This document shows, one piece after another, positions 42,117 through 50,214 of a stretch of 64,000 nt of DNA. Within the stretch, counting starts at the first letter, position 1. The number at the start of each line of letters is the position of its first letter. The DNA is taken from positions 124,001-188,000 of the forward strand of contig NZ_JAAMQU010000001.1 of NCBI RefSeq assembly GCF_013522925.1, given 5' to 3'. The notes below the pieces were generated by a model. The model saw nothing but the letters and a program-made list of their open reading frames with translations. It ran no database searches and had not been told where the DNA came from. The position numbers were made by a program, and so were the translations under genes. This stretch comes from Pseudomonas japonica. Its GTDB lineage: Bacteria > Pseudomonadota > Gammaproteobacteria > Pseudomonadales > Pseudomonadaceae.

Positions 42117-42964
42117 TTGCCAGCCCTCCGCCGAGGCTGCCCATACGCCTGGGTGATGCGGTCGATCACGATCGCCAGCGCGACGATGGCAAGGCCGGCT
42201 TCCAGGCCCTTGCCTACGTTCAGCGTCTGGATGCCTGCCAGCACATCTTCGCCCAGCCCGCGTGCGCCAATCATGGAAGCGATCACCACCATCGACAGCG
42301 CCATCATGGTGGTCTGGTTGATACCCGCCATGATGCTGGGCAACGCCAGCGGCAACTGCACCCCGATCAACTGCTGCCAAGGGCTGGCACCGAAGGCGTT
42401 GGCCGCTTCCATGATTTCCCGATCCACCTGCCGTATACCCAGGTCGGTAAGGCGAATCACCGGCGCAATGGCGTACACCACCGTGGCGAAGATTGCCGGC
42501 ACCTTGCCCAGGCCGAACAGCATCAGCACGGGGATCAGGTACACAAAGCTCGGCAGCGTTTGCATCACGTCGAGCAAGGGCAGCAATACCGCGCGCAAAC
42601 GGCGTGAACGGGCGGCAAACATCCCTAGCGGAACCCCGGCGAGAACAGCCAGAACGGTGGCGACCAGCACCAGGGCAAGGGTTTGCAGCAGTTTGTCCCA
42701 CAGCCCCACCGCACCCACCAGAAACAGCAGCCCCACCATGAGACCAGCCACGTACCAGCGGCGGCTCGCATGCCAGGCCAACGCACCTACGATGATCAGC
42801 AACAACCACCAGGGTGTGGCACGCAGCAGGCTTTCGAGCCCTACCAACACGGCCAGCAAGGAATCGGATACCTGCCGAAGGGTGTCGCCATAACGGCCGA
42901 CCAATTGGTCGACCCAGGCATTCACCCCATCGGCGATGGAAAACGTAAGGCTGTCGGGGAACAT
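42113..42964 (-). CDS. hutW: ABC transporter permease, HutW/ProW type
   Basis: A 283-aa inner-membrane permease with about six to seven helices. The EAA-type loop for ATPase docking is [26 protein letters not shown] near 190 (broken across a Gly), followed by [23 protein letters not shown], typical of ProW-class permeases. It forms a pair with the ATPase gene that overlaps its end. A periplasmic binding protein gene, normally beside hutWV as hutX, is not present in this window: only 58 bp separate hutW from the upstream permease gene. Confidence 0.88.
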   Translation of the reverse strand: MFPDSLTFSIADGVNAWVDQLVGRYGDTLRQVSDSLLAVLVGLESLLRATPWWLLLIIVGALAWHASRRWYVAGLMVGLLFLVGAVGLWDKLLQTLALVLVATVLAVLAGVPLGMFAARSRRLRAVLLPLLDVMQTLPSFVYLIPVLMLFGLGKVPAIFATVVYAIAPVIRLTDLGIRQVDREIMEAANAFGASPWQQLIGVQLPLALPSIMAGINQTTMMALSMVVIASMIGARGLGEDVLAGIQTLNVGKGLEAGLAIVALAIVIDRITQAYGQPRRRAGK

Positions 42965-43022
42965 AGGCAGTGCTCATCTTGGTGTTATCACCAGCCTAGG
43001 ACACCCAACGTAGCGCAGCGGC

Positions 43023-44483
43023 TCAAACCGCACGTGCCTGGCTGAAACCTTGACCCGTGCCGGGTTCGCTATCAGCCGGCAGCACCAGTTGCGCCGGCAC
43101 TGGCCGAGGCCAGCGACGGGCCGCCCAGTAGTACACCACCGCCGGCAGCACCAGGCCGATGATCCAGGAAATATCGGTGTCTCCCAACGGCTCAACCAAA
43201 GGCCCGGTATAGAAGTGTGTGGAAATGAAAGGCATCTGGACCGCCACGCCAAGTACGTACACGGCGATGCCCACAATGTTCCACGCGCCATAACGCCCAG
43301 CCGGATCGTTCAGCGCGGGCAGGTCATAGCGCTCTTTGCTGATGCAGTAGTAGTCCACAAGGTTGATGGCGCTCCAGGGGGTAAAGAACGCCAGCAGGAA
43401 GAGAATGAAGGCCGAGAAGTCCTTGAGGAAGGAATCCTTGCCCAGCAGCGCCAGGCTGGTAGAGATCACCACCATCGCCACGATGCACAGGAGGCGGGTG
43501 GTTGCGCCGATGCGCCGCTGGCCGGACACGCCGGTGAAAATGGTCGCCATCGACATGAAGCTGCCGTAGGCATTGAGGATGGTGATGGTGAGCTTGCCGA
43601 ACGCGATGCTGAAGTACAGCGCCGCGGCCACCGCGCCGGTGCCGCCCAGGCCCACGATGAAGGCAACCTCATGATGCGCGAAACCCTTGCCCGCCAACGC
43701 GGCGGCGAACACCCCGAACACCATGGCGGCTTGAGCGCCGATTACCGAACCCAGGCCCACGGCCCAGAATGTTCCGCTCATGGAAGTAGACCGCGGCAAG
43801 TAGCGTGAATAGTCCGCTACATAGGGGCCGAACGCGATCTGCCAAGAGGCCGACAACGACACCGCCAACAAGAAGCTGCTCAGGGAAAAATGCTTGTTGG
43901 CCAGCAGCGCCGAAATGTCGTTGCCTGCCAGCAAGGCGTAGAACAGGTAAGCGAACGCCAGCACACCCAACACACTGGCCACTCGGCCCACCAGGTGAAT
44001 CACCCGGTAGCCGAATACCGTGAACAGCACGATGATCACCGCGAACACACAGATGCCTTGCCAGTCTGCCAGGCCCGCCAGTTGCGCCACGGCCTGCCCG
44101 GCCAGCACCGAACCGCTGGCCGAGAAGCCGATGTACATCAGGCACACCAGCACCAACGGGATTACCGCCCCGTATACCCCGAACTGTACGCGGCTGGAGA
44201 TCATCTGCGGCAACCCGAGGCGCGGGCCTTGGGCGGCGTGCAACGCCATTACCGCGCCGCCGAGCAATTGCCCCAGCAGCAGGCCCACCAGCGACCAGAA
44301 CACATCACCCCCCAACACCACTGCCAGCGCGCCGGTCACGATCGCGGTGATCTGCAGGTTGGCGCTCAGCCACAGGCTGAACTGGCTACCCAGCCGGCCA
44401 TGGCGCTCGGCGTCTGGTATGTAGTCGATGGAGCGCCGTTCGATCAACGGGGTGTTTGCAAGGTCTCGCGTATCTACCGGCAT
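43023..44483 (-). CDS. NCS1-family permease, probable urocanate transporter
   Basis: A 486-aa polytopic protein of the cytosine/purine/thiamine/allantoin (NCS1) family with about 12 membrane helices, including GALAVVLGGDVFWSLVGLL and the TGVSGQRRIGATTR-type loop. In hut loci of pseudomonads this permease sits next to hutU, and in P. fluorescens a member has been reported to be urocanate-specific (hutTu). That match is made from family and position, not from residues known to bind urocanate. It follows hutU by about 40 nt. Confidence 0.8.
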   Translation of the reverse strand: MPVDTRDLANTPLIERRSIDYIPDAERHGRLGSQFSLWLSANLQITAIVTGALAVVLGGDVFWSLVGLLLGQLLGGAVMALHAAQGPRLGLPQMISSRVQFGVYGAVIPLVLVCLMYIGFSASGSVLAGQAVAQLAGLADWQGICVFAVIIVLFTVFGYRVIHLVGRVASVLGVLAFAYLFYALLAGNDISALLANKHFSLSSFLLAVSLSASWQIAFGPYVADYSRYLPRSTSMSGTFWAVGLGSVIGAQAAMVFGVFAAALAGKGFAHHEVAFIVGLGGTGAVAAALYFSIAFGKLTITILNAYGSFMSMATIFTGVSGQRRIGATTRLLCIVAMVVISTSLALLGKDSFLKDFSAFILFLLAFFTPWSAINLVDYYCISKERYDLPALNDPAGRYGAWNIVGIAVYVLGVAVQMPFISTHFYTGPLVEPLGDTDISWIIGLVLPAVVYYWAARRWPRPVPAQLVLPADSEPGTGQGFSQARAV

Positions 44484-44522
44484 ACCAGATCTCCAAGCGT
44501 TGGGGGATGTTCCAGAGGGTGG

Positions 44523-46190
44523 TCAGTTGTGGTCGATCATCGGCAGGTTCAGGCCCTGTTCACGGGCGCACTCGATGGCAATCGGGTAACCGGCGTCGGC
44601 ATGGCGCATTACCCCGGTGGCCGGGTCGTTATGCAGCACGCGGGCGATGCGCTCGGCGGCTTCGTCGGTGCCGTCGCACACGATCACCATCCCCGAATGC
44701 TGCGAGAAGCCCATGCCTACGCCGCCGCCGTGGTGCAGCGATACCCAGGTGGCGCCGCTCGCGGTATTCAACAGGGCGTTGAGCAATGGCCAGTCGGAAA
44801 CGGCATCGGAGCCATCGCGCATGGCCTCGGTTTCCCGGTTGGGGCTGGCCACGGAGCCGGAGTCCAGGTGATCGCGGCCAATCACGACAGGCGCGGACAG
44901 CTCACCGCTGCGCACCATTTCGTTGAAGGCCAGGCCCAGCTTCGCTCGCTGCCCCAGGCCTACCCAGCAAATGCGTGCCGGCAAGCCCTGGAAGCTGATG
45001 CGTTCGCGGGCCATGTCCAGCCAGTTGTGCAGGTGGGCATCGTCCGGGATGAGTTCCTTGACCTTGGCGTCCGTCTTGTAGATGTCCTGCGGGTCGCCCG
45101 AGAGTGCAACCCAGCGGAAAGGGCCTACGCCGCGGCAGAACAGCGGGCGGATATACGCCGGCACGAAGCCCGGGAAGTCGAAGGCATTTTCCACGCCCTC
45201 TTCCTTGGCCATCTGGCGGATGTTGTTGCCATAGTCGAACGTGGGAACGCCCATCTGCTGGAACGCCAGCATGGCGCGTACGTGGTCGGCCATGGACTGG
45301 CGCGCGGCTTTCACCACCACGGCAGGCTCTTGCAGGGCGCGGCTGCGGTAGGTTTCCCAGGTCCAGCCTTTAGGCAGGTAGCCGTTGAGCGGGTCGTGAG
45401 CGCTGGTCTGGTCGGTGACCATGTCGGGGCGCACACCGCGACGTACCAGCTCTGGCAGGATGTCCGCGGCATTACCGCACAGCGCGATGGACACGGCACG
45501 GCCTTCACCGGTGTAACGCTGGATGCGGGCCAGCGCGTCGTCCAGGTCATCGGCCTGCTCGTCCACATAGCGGGTTTTGAGGCGGAAGTCGATCCGGCTC
45601 TGCTGGCACTCGATGTTCAGCGAGCAGGCGCCGGCCAGGGTAGCCGCCAGTGGCTGCGCGCCACCCATGCCGCCAAGGCCTGCGGTAAGCACCCATTTGC
45701 CAGTGAGGTTGCCGCCATAGTGCTGGCGCCCAGCTTCCACGAAGGTTTCGTAGGTGCCCTGCACGATGCCTTGGCTACCGATGTAGATCCAGCTGCCTGC
45801 GGTCATCTGGCCATACATGGCCAGGCCCTTTGCATCCAGTTCGTTGAAGTGCTCCCAATTCGCCCAATGCGGCACCAGGTTGGAGTTCGCAATCAGCACG
45901 CGCGGGGCGTTGGCGTGGGTCTTGAACACCCCTACCGGCTTGCCCGATTGCACCAGCAGCGTTTCGTCGGCTTCGAGGTTGGTCAGGCTTTCCACGATGC
46001 GGTCGTAGCACTCCCAGTTACGCGCGGCACGGCCAATGCCGCCGTACACCACCAGTTCCTTGGGGTTCTCGGCCACTTCGGGGTCGAGGTTGTTCATCAG
46101 CATGCGCAGCGGGGCTTCGGTCAGCCAGCTCTTGGCGGTGAGTTGGGTGCCACGGGGCGCGCGGATGTTTACGTCACGGAAGGTGGTCAT
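44523..46190 (-). CDS. hutU: urocanate hydratase
   Basis: HutU adds water to urocanate to form imidazolonepropionate, using NAD+ as an electrophile in the active site. The 555-aa protein has the [11 protein letters not shown] motif near 48, the NAD-binding [12 protein letters not shown] near 170 and [12 protein letters not shown] near 258. The C-terminal block [19 protein letters not shown] is conserved too. The ATG at 46190 is the first gene of the hutU-permease-WVIG unit. Its upstream region has a sigma-54 element and a HutC site. Confidence 0.97.
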   Translation of the reverse strand: MTTFRDVNIRAPRGTQLTAKSWLTEAPLRMLMNNLDPEVAENPKELVVYGGIGRAARNWECYDRIVESLTNLEADETLLVQSGKPVGVFKTHANAPRVLIANSNLVPHWANWEHFNELDAKGLAMYGQMTAGSWIYIGSQGIVQGTYETFVEAGRQHYGGNLTGKWVLTAGLGGMGGAQPLAATLAGACSLNIECQQSRIDFRLKTRYVDEQADDLDDALARIQRYTGEGRAVSIALCGNAADILPELVRRGVRPDMVTDQTSAHDPLNGYLPKGWTWETYRSRALQEPAVVVKAARQSMADHVRAMLAFQQMGVPTFDYGNNIRQMAKEEGVENAFDFPGFVPAYIRPLFCRGVGPFRWVALSGDPQDIYKTDAKVKELIPDDAHLHNWLDMARERISFQGLPARICWVGLGQRAKLGLAFNEMVRSGELSAPVVIGRDHLDSGSVASPNRETEAMRDGSDAVSDWPLLNALLNTASGATWVSLHHGGGVGMGFSQHSGMVIVCDGTDEAAERIARVLHNDPATGVMRHADAGYPIAIECAREQGLNLPMIDHN

Positions 46191-46239
46191 CGGGTGGTCC
46201 TCTGAATGGGAACGGTTGTTTCGTCCGCACACATATTTA

Positions 46240-46253
46240 CTTGTATGTACAAG
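46240..46253 (-). promoter_or_regulatory. HutC operator of hutU
   Basis: CTTGTATGTACAAG is a near-perfect 14-bp palindrome of the TTGTATNNACAA type known for the GntR regulator HutC. Its centre lies about 12 nt downstream of the -12 GC of the sigma-54 element, so bound HutC would cover the transcription start. Confidence 0.85.
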
Positions 46254-46257
46254 CATA

Positions 46258-46273
46258 TGCAATCAGGAGGCCA
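46258..46273 (-). promoter_or_regulatory. sigma-54 (-24/-12) promoter of hutU
   Basis: On the minus strand TGGC-CTCCTGAT-TGC gives the invariant GG and GC with correct spacing. The start point would be near 46247, about 57 nt before the hutU ATG. In P. fluorescens and P. aeruginosa the hutU operon is driven by sigma-54 with CbrB or NtrC as activator. The -24 box TGGCCTC deviates from TGGCACG after GGC, so this rests on the core bases plus position. Confidence 0.65.
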
Positions 46274-46390
46274 AAGTTATTCAACGCCCGTTAGTAAAGG
46301 GTTTGATAATTTTCAGCAGATGGAAGACGCGCCGAAAGGGCGCAGCGCCAACGCGACGCGCACCTCGAGCGAACATAAACGCAGCGGTAA
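46274..46390. other. hutU/hutD intergenic region, likely enhancer DNA
   Basis: The region upstream of the hutU -24 element up to the hutD stop is non-coding and contains an AT-rich patch near 46290-46315. CbrB or NtrC enhancer sites would be expected here; I did not find a clear NtrC consensus palindrome. Confidence 0.35.
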
Positions 46391-46948
46391 TCAGCGAGCC
46401 GAGAGGGCGATAACGCAGCAGTGGCCGGTTACTTGGGCAGTAGGGGAAGGAGGCAGCACGAGCGTGTCGTGGCGCTGGAGCACAGCGGTGTTACCCCCCA
46501 CCTCAACCTGGGCCCGTGACCCGGCGGCGAAAACGATAAGGGTCTTGCCCGGTTCATTCAGCTGCAACGGTGCGTTGCTATTGAGCCATTGCAATCGGGC
46601 AGTAAAACGCACGGGCGAATAGATCAAGTTGAAATCCCGGATAGGCCCGTTGATGAGCTCGCAGCTCACCCCGCTGTCACCGGAAAACGCGAACGGCTCA
46701 AACGCCCGCAGCACACCCGAGCTGGCGCCGTCCACTTGCAGCCGCATACCTTCGCCTTCCAGCACCGTGATGATCCGTTCGTAGCCGGCGAAGGTCGAGA
46801 ACGGGCCGCCCTGCTCGATATCAGCGATGGACAGGCGCCAGCCGAAGCCGTCCAGGCCCTCGCCATGATCGCGGCAGATTTCCCGCGTGCTGCCGCCGCC
46901 GTTCTTCCACGGCGTTCGAACGTAGTCAGCGGCGCGCAGCAGCCTCAT
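46391..46948 (-). CDS. hutD: HutD family protein
   Basis: HutD is a 185-aa bicupin-like protein conserved in hut loci of pseudomonads; work in P. fluorescens suggests it limits over-expression of the hut genes, perhaps by binding an intermediate. Family features here are the N-terminal YVRTPWKNGGGSTREI, GWRLSIADIEQGGPFSTFAGYER (given in part) and INGPIRDFNLI. It overlaps hutC by 4 nt, so repressor and governor are made together. Confidence 0.92.
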   Translation of the reverse strand: MRLLRAADYVRTPWKNGGGSTREICRDHGEGLDGFGWRLSIADIEQGGPFSTFAGYERIITVLEGEGMRLQVDGASSGVLRAFEPFAFSGDSGVSCELINGPIRDFNLIYSPVRFTARLQWLNSNAPLQLNEPGKTLIVFAAGSRAQVEVGGNTAVLQRHDTLVLPPSPTAQVTGHCCVIALSAR

Positions 46949-47688
46949 TTGGTGAAGCGCCCTTCAAGGCGATGGCGGGAGCCGGGATGGATCAAACGGG
47001 CCGCCGTCACAGCCTCGCGGCCTGACCAGGTGCGGCGGCGGATCAACAGGCAGGGCTCGCTCGGGTCAATCTGCAACAGTTGGCAGGATTGCTCGTCGGC
47101 AAGGATCGCCTCCACCACGTGCTCGCCTTCAGTCAGCGGGGCAACGCGGTTAAGGTAGGCGTAGGGGGTTTCGCGGGTGAAGTCTTGCTCAAGATAGTCC
47201 GGCGCCACCTGGGCATTCACGTAGCGGTCTTCGATCTGCACCGGTACGTCGTTCTCGTAATGCACGATGATGGAATGAAATACCCGCTGCCCTTCTCGTA
47301 CATCCAGTGCCACGGCCCGGGTGGCACCTGCAATTTCCTCGACCAGTTTTACTACCAGGCAGCGGTGACGATGCCCGCGGGCGGCGATTTCATCGGCAAT
47401 GTTATGTACTTCGAACAGTGCCGACTGGGTCTTGGGCTCTGCCACAAAGGTACCCACGCCCTGCATACGCACCAGCAAGCCTTCGGCGGTGAGTTCACGC
47501 AGGGCACGGTTGATGGTCATGCGGCTGAAGCCGAGCTGGCTCACCAGTTCGCTTTCGGAAGGCACACGGTAATGGGGCGGCCAGGTGCCGTTCTGGATCT
47601 GCTGGGTGATCATCTGCTTGACCCGCGCGTAAAGGGGCGCGGGGCTTTCGCCCAGCTGGTCAGCCAAGGAAGAAACAACGGGCGGCAT
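46945..47688 (-). CDS. hutC: histidine utilization repressor HutC
   Basis: HutC is a GntR/HutC-family repressor that releases DNA when it binds urocanate. The 247-aa protein has the winged-helix domain at about 15-85 (YARVKQMITQQIQNG, PSESELVSQLGFSRMTINRAL) and a UTRA effector domain from ~95 to the C terminus (VFHSIIVHYEND, PCLLIRRRTW). I chose the ATG at 47688, matching family length; an in-frame ATG at 47724 would add 12 residues. It is divergent from hutF over a 108-bp gap containing its operator. Confidence 0.93.
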   Translation of the reverse strand: MPPVVSSLADQLGESPAPLYARVKQMITQQIQNGTWPPHYRVPSESELVSQLGFSRMTINRALRELTAEGLLVRMQGVGTFVAEPKTQSALFEVHNIADEIAARGHRHRCLVVKLVEEIAGATRAVALDVREGQRVFHSIIVHYENDVPVQIEDRYVNAQVAPDYLEQDFTRETPYAYLNRVAPLTEGEHVVEAILADEQSCQLLQIDPSEPCLLIRRRTWSGREAVTAARLIHPGSRHRLEGRFTK

Positions 47689-47742
47689 GGGCACGAGGGG
47701 CACCTGTAAAGGGTAAACGGGCATAGCTTGCCGGAGTTTACC

Positions 47743-47758
47743 CGGCACGCAAACAGCT
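47743..47758 (+). promoter_or_regulatory. sigma-54-like element of hutF
   Basis: CGGCACG-CAAA-CAGCT has a strong -24 core (GGCACG) and the -12 GC at the right spacing, but CAGC instead of TTGC. Transcription would start near 47769, inside the HutC palindrome, as at hutU. Confidence 0.45.
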
Positions 47759-47763
47759 GTATA

Positions 47764-47773
47764 TGTATATACA
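47764..47773. promoter_or_regulatory. HutC operator in the hutC/hutF divergent region
   Basis: TGTATATACA is a perfect palindrome embedded in ATGTATATACAA, matching the hutU operator core TGTATGTACA in eight or more positions. It lies 23 bp upstream of the hutF start and about 75 bp upstream of the hutC start, suited to control hutF and autoregulate hutC. Confidence 0.8.
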
Positions 47774-47796
47774 ACCAAAGCCCGGAGAGATTCCCA

Positions 47797-49161
47797 ATGC
47801 CTGCCTATTTCGCCGACCGCGCCCTGCTCCCCGACGGTTGGGCACAGGCGGTACGCCTGGAGGTGAACGCCCTGGGCACAATCACGGCAGTGCAAGCCAA
47901 CGCCTCGGCCGAGGGCGCCGAACGCCTTGCGGGTGCCTTGCTGCCGGGCATGCCGAACCTCCATTCCCATGCGTTCCAGCGGGCGATGGCTGGGCTGGCC
48001 GAGGTGGCCGGCAACCCGAACGACAGCTTCTGGACGTGGCGGGAATTGATGTACCGGCTGGTGGGAAAAATCAGCCCGGACGACCTGGAAACCATCGCTA
48101 CGCAGCTGTACATCGAAATGCTCAAGGCCGGCTACACCTCGGTGGCCGAGTTCCACTACCTGCACCATAACCCTGATGGCACGGCTTATAGCGACCCTGC
48201 GGAAATGGCCCTGCGCATCAGCCGTGCCGCTGCCACTGCGGGTATCGGCCTTACCCTGCTGCCGGTGCTGTACAGCCATAGTGGGTTTGGTGGCCAGGCA
48301 CCCAACGCAGGGCAGCGCCGTTTTATCCACAGCACCGACGCCTACCTCGCCTTGCAGCAGCGGCTTGCCGCCGCATTGGCAGAGCAGCCCGAGCAGCAGT
48401 TGGGCATCTGTTTCCATTCGTTGAGAGCCGTTACGCCCGGGCAGATCGAGCAGGTGCTTGCGGCTGGCCTGACTGCGGCGCCTGTGCACATTCATATCGC
48501 AGAACAGCAAAAGGAAGTGGACGATTGCCTGGCATGGAGTGGCAGCCGGCCTCTGCAGTGGCTGTTCGACCATGTGCCTGTTGACCCGCGCTGGTGCCTG
48601 GTGCACGCCACCCATGCCAACCCCGATGAGGTTGAGCGCATGGCAGCGAGCGGCGCGGTGGCAGGTTTGTGCCTCACCACCGAAGCGAACCTGGGGGATG
48701 GCCTGTTCCCTGCGGTTGAGTATTTTGCTGCTGGCGGCCGCTGGGGAATCGGCTCGGACAGCCACGTATCACTGAGCGTGGTGGAAGAGTTGCGCTGGCT
48801 GGAATATGGCCAGCGCCTGCGCGATCAACGCCGTAATCGCCTGCACGGCCCGCGCTCGCCGCAAGTCGGCCAGGCGCTGTATCAGGGTGCACTCGCTGGC
48901 GGCGCCCAGGCGTTGGGGCAGCCGGTGGGCAGATTGGAGCCCGGCGCGCGCGCGGATTGGCTGCTGCTGGACCCGCAAGACCCTTACCTCGCCACCGCCA
49001 CCGACGACGCCCTGCTTGGCCGCTGGCTGTTTGCCGGTGGCGACCGCCAAGTGCGCGACGTGATGGTGGGAGGAAAATGGCGAGTGCGCGCTGGCCAGCA
49101 CCCGGGCGAGGCGCAAAGCCTGCCCGCGTTTACTCGAACGCTACAGGCCGTGCTGGCCTGA
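47797..49161 (+). CDS. hutF: N-formimino-L-glutamate deiminase
   Basis: HutF deaminates N-formiminoglutamate to N-formylglutamate. The 454-aa amidohydrolase has the metal motif PNLHSHAFQRAMAG near 53, GYTSVAEFHYLHH near 130, HIHIAEQQKEVDDC near 232 and GSDSHVSLSVVEELRWLEY near 325. The ATG at 47797 follows a GGAGAG ribosome site. It is transcribed alone, opposite to hutC, and its product feeds HutG. Its stop is 4 nt from the end of the convergent lipocalin gene. Confidence 0.96.
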   Translation: MPAYFADRALLPDGWAQAVRLEVNALGTITAVQANASAEGAERLAGALLPGMPNLHSHAFQRAMAGLAEVAGNPNDSFWTWRELMYRLVGKISPDDLETIATQLYIEMLKAGYTSVAEFHYLHHNPDGTAYSDPAEMALRISRAAATAGIGLTLLPVLYSHSGFGGQAPNAGQRRFIHSTDAYLALQQRLAAALAEQPEQQLGICFHSLRAVTPGQIEQVLAAGLTAAPVHIHIAEQQKEVDDCLAWSGSRPLQWLFDHVPVDPRWCLVHATHANPDEVERMAASGAVAGLCLTTEANLGDGLFPAVEYFAAGGRWGIGSDSHVSLSVVEELRWLEYGQRLRDQRRNRLHGPRSPQVGQALYQGALAGGAQALGQPVGRLEPGARADWLLLDPQDPYLATATDDALLGRWLFAGGDRQVRDVMVGGKWRVRAGQHPGEAQSLPAFTRTLQAVLA

Positions 49162-49165
49162 CGTC

Positions 49166-49747
49166 TTAGTCCGCCGCGCGCCAGATGAGCCTGGAGGTGT
49201 CATAGCCCTGCTGGCGCGCCCGGGTCAGCAGCTGCTGCTTCACGTCTTCACTCACCGTTGGCGTGCGAGACAGCAGCCAGAGGAATTTACGGTCAGGCGT
49301 GCCCACGATCACGTGGCTATAGGCATTATCCAGATCGACGATCCAGTAATCGCCCTTGGCCAGGCCTGGCGCCAGTTTCGAGAACCAGTTGTCGAACACT
49401 ACCCAGAGCTTGTCGGTCTCGCCCGGAACCTGCGGCGTAGCGGTGCCATGGGCTTCTTGCCAGCTGCCATCGGCAATCTTGCAGCGGTTGAGCACATCCA
49501 CATTGCCGTCAGGCTTGAGGGCATAGTGCGCCTCGGATTGCACGCACTTGCGCTGGAAGAACATGGGCAGGCGGGCCAGCTCATACCAAGTACCCTGATA
49601 ACGCTTGAGGTCTACCTTGCCGACAGTTTTTGGTGCCACGTCGCCAGTGCCCGCGTTACTGCAAGCCGCCAGCAGGCCGATGCCGACACACAACGCCAAC
49701 AGCCCAGCCGCGCGGGGCCAGAAGGTGCTTCGCCGAGGGTTAGCCAT
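49166..49747 (-). CDS. blc: outer-membrane lipocalin lipoprotein, Blc-like
   Basis: A 193-aa bacterial lipocalin. A lipobox LLAAC near residue 29 ends the signal peptide, and the GxW motif appears as RYQGTWYELARLP. Further strands (TATPQVPGETDKLWVVFDNWFS given in part, GDYWIVDLDNAYSHVIVGTP) build an eight-stranded barrel for a hydrophobic ligand. Enteric Blc binds lysophospholipids and is stress induced. The ATG at 49747 is preferred over a TTG two codons upstream. Confidence 0.93.
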   Translation of the reverse strand: MANPRRSTFWPRAAGLLALCVGIGLLAACSNAGTGDVAPKTVGKVDLKRYQGTWYELARLPMFFQRKCVQSEAHYALKPDGNVDVLNRCKIADGSWQEAHGTATPQVPGETDKLWVVFDNWFSKLAPGLAKGDYWIVDLDNAYSHVIVGTPDRKFLWLLSRTPTVSEDVKQQLLTRARQQGYDTSRLIWRAAD

Positions 49748-49773
49748 GTCCAATGCTCCTGATCTATAGAGGC

Positions 49774-49998
49774 TTATTCTGCCAGCGCTGACGGTTCCAG
49801 CGCTTGCACCTTGCGTTCCAGCGCCAGGCGCAGCGGCGGGTCGATTACGCCGGCATCCGACAGCGCTGCCATATAGCCCAACGCCATACCGGTCATCAGC
49901 ACCGTTTCCGGCCCCTTCGCCGCGCGGGTAATGGCCGCGATACGCCGGTCGATGGCGCGCCCGATCTTCTCGGGCAGGTCCTGTTCAGTCATTGCCAT
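49774..49998 (-). CDS. small conserved protein of unknown function
   Basis: A 74-aa protein (start ATG 49998; a second ATG two codons later). It is predominantly helical with a charged N-terminal half ([19 protein letters not shown]) and a mildly hydrophobic central stretch ([19 protein letters not shown]) too polar for a clear membrane helix. I do not recognise a family. It ends 26 nt before the lipocalin start on the same strand and may share its transcript. Codon use and the absence of a better overlapping frame support it as real. Confidence 0.6.
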   Translation of the reverse strand: MAMTEQDLPEKIGRAIDRRIAAITRAAKGPETVLMTGMALGYMAALSDAGVIDPPLRLALERKVQALEPSALAE

Positions 49999-50214
49999 GG
50001 GGTTCCTGATCACTCGATCGGGGTTGGACGGTCCGGCTGGAGAGAGGTTCCGGGCACCAGGCGCATGCACACGTATTGCAGGGCGCAGGGCCCCGCTATC
50101 TGGGCTCATCCGCGAAGCGGTTTATTTCCGCTGTGCGGGGCTGAGTTTGCACCCGGTTACACCGTACAATCCGCGCCCGAACCCCCCTCGCACCTGCTTC
50201 GAGCACTCTTCGCA
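49999..50214. other. divergent gap upstream of the chemoreceptor gene
   Basis: This 216-bp region should contain promoters for the small unknown gene (minus) and the chemoreceptor (plus). I saw no HutC-type palindrome and no clear sigma-28 (TAAA, GCCGATAA) pair in it. Confidence 0.4.

Noticed and set aside
42125..42977. Upstream continuation of the hutV reading frame across hutW
   Set aside because: Different frame from the real permease gene, no domain, and hutV family starts with the ATG at 42116.
48325..48333. TTATCCACA, a DnaA-box sequence, in hutF
   Set aside because: Single copy within conserved coding sequence; no AT-rich region or box cluster, so not an origin.
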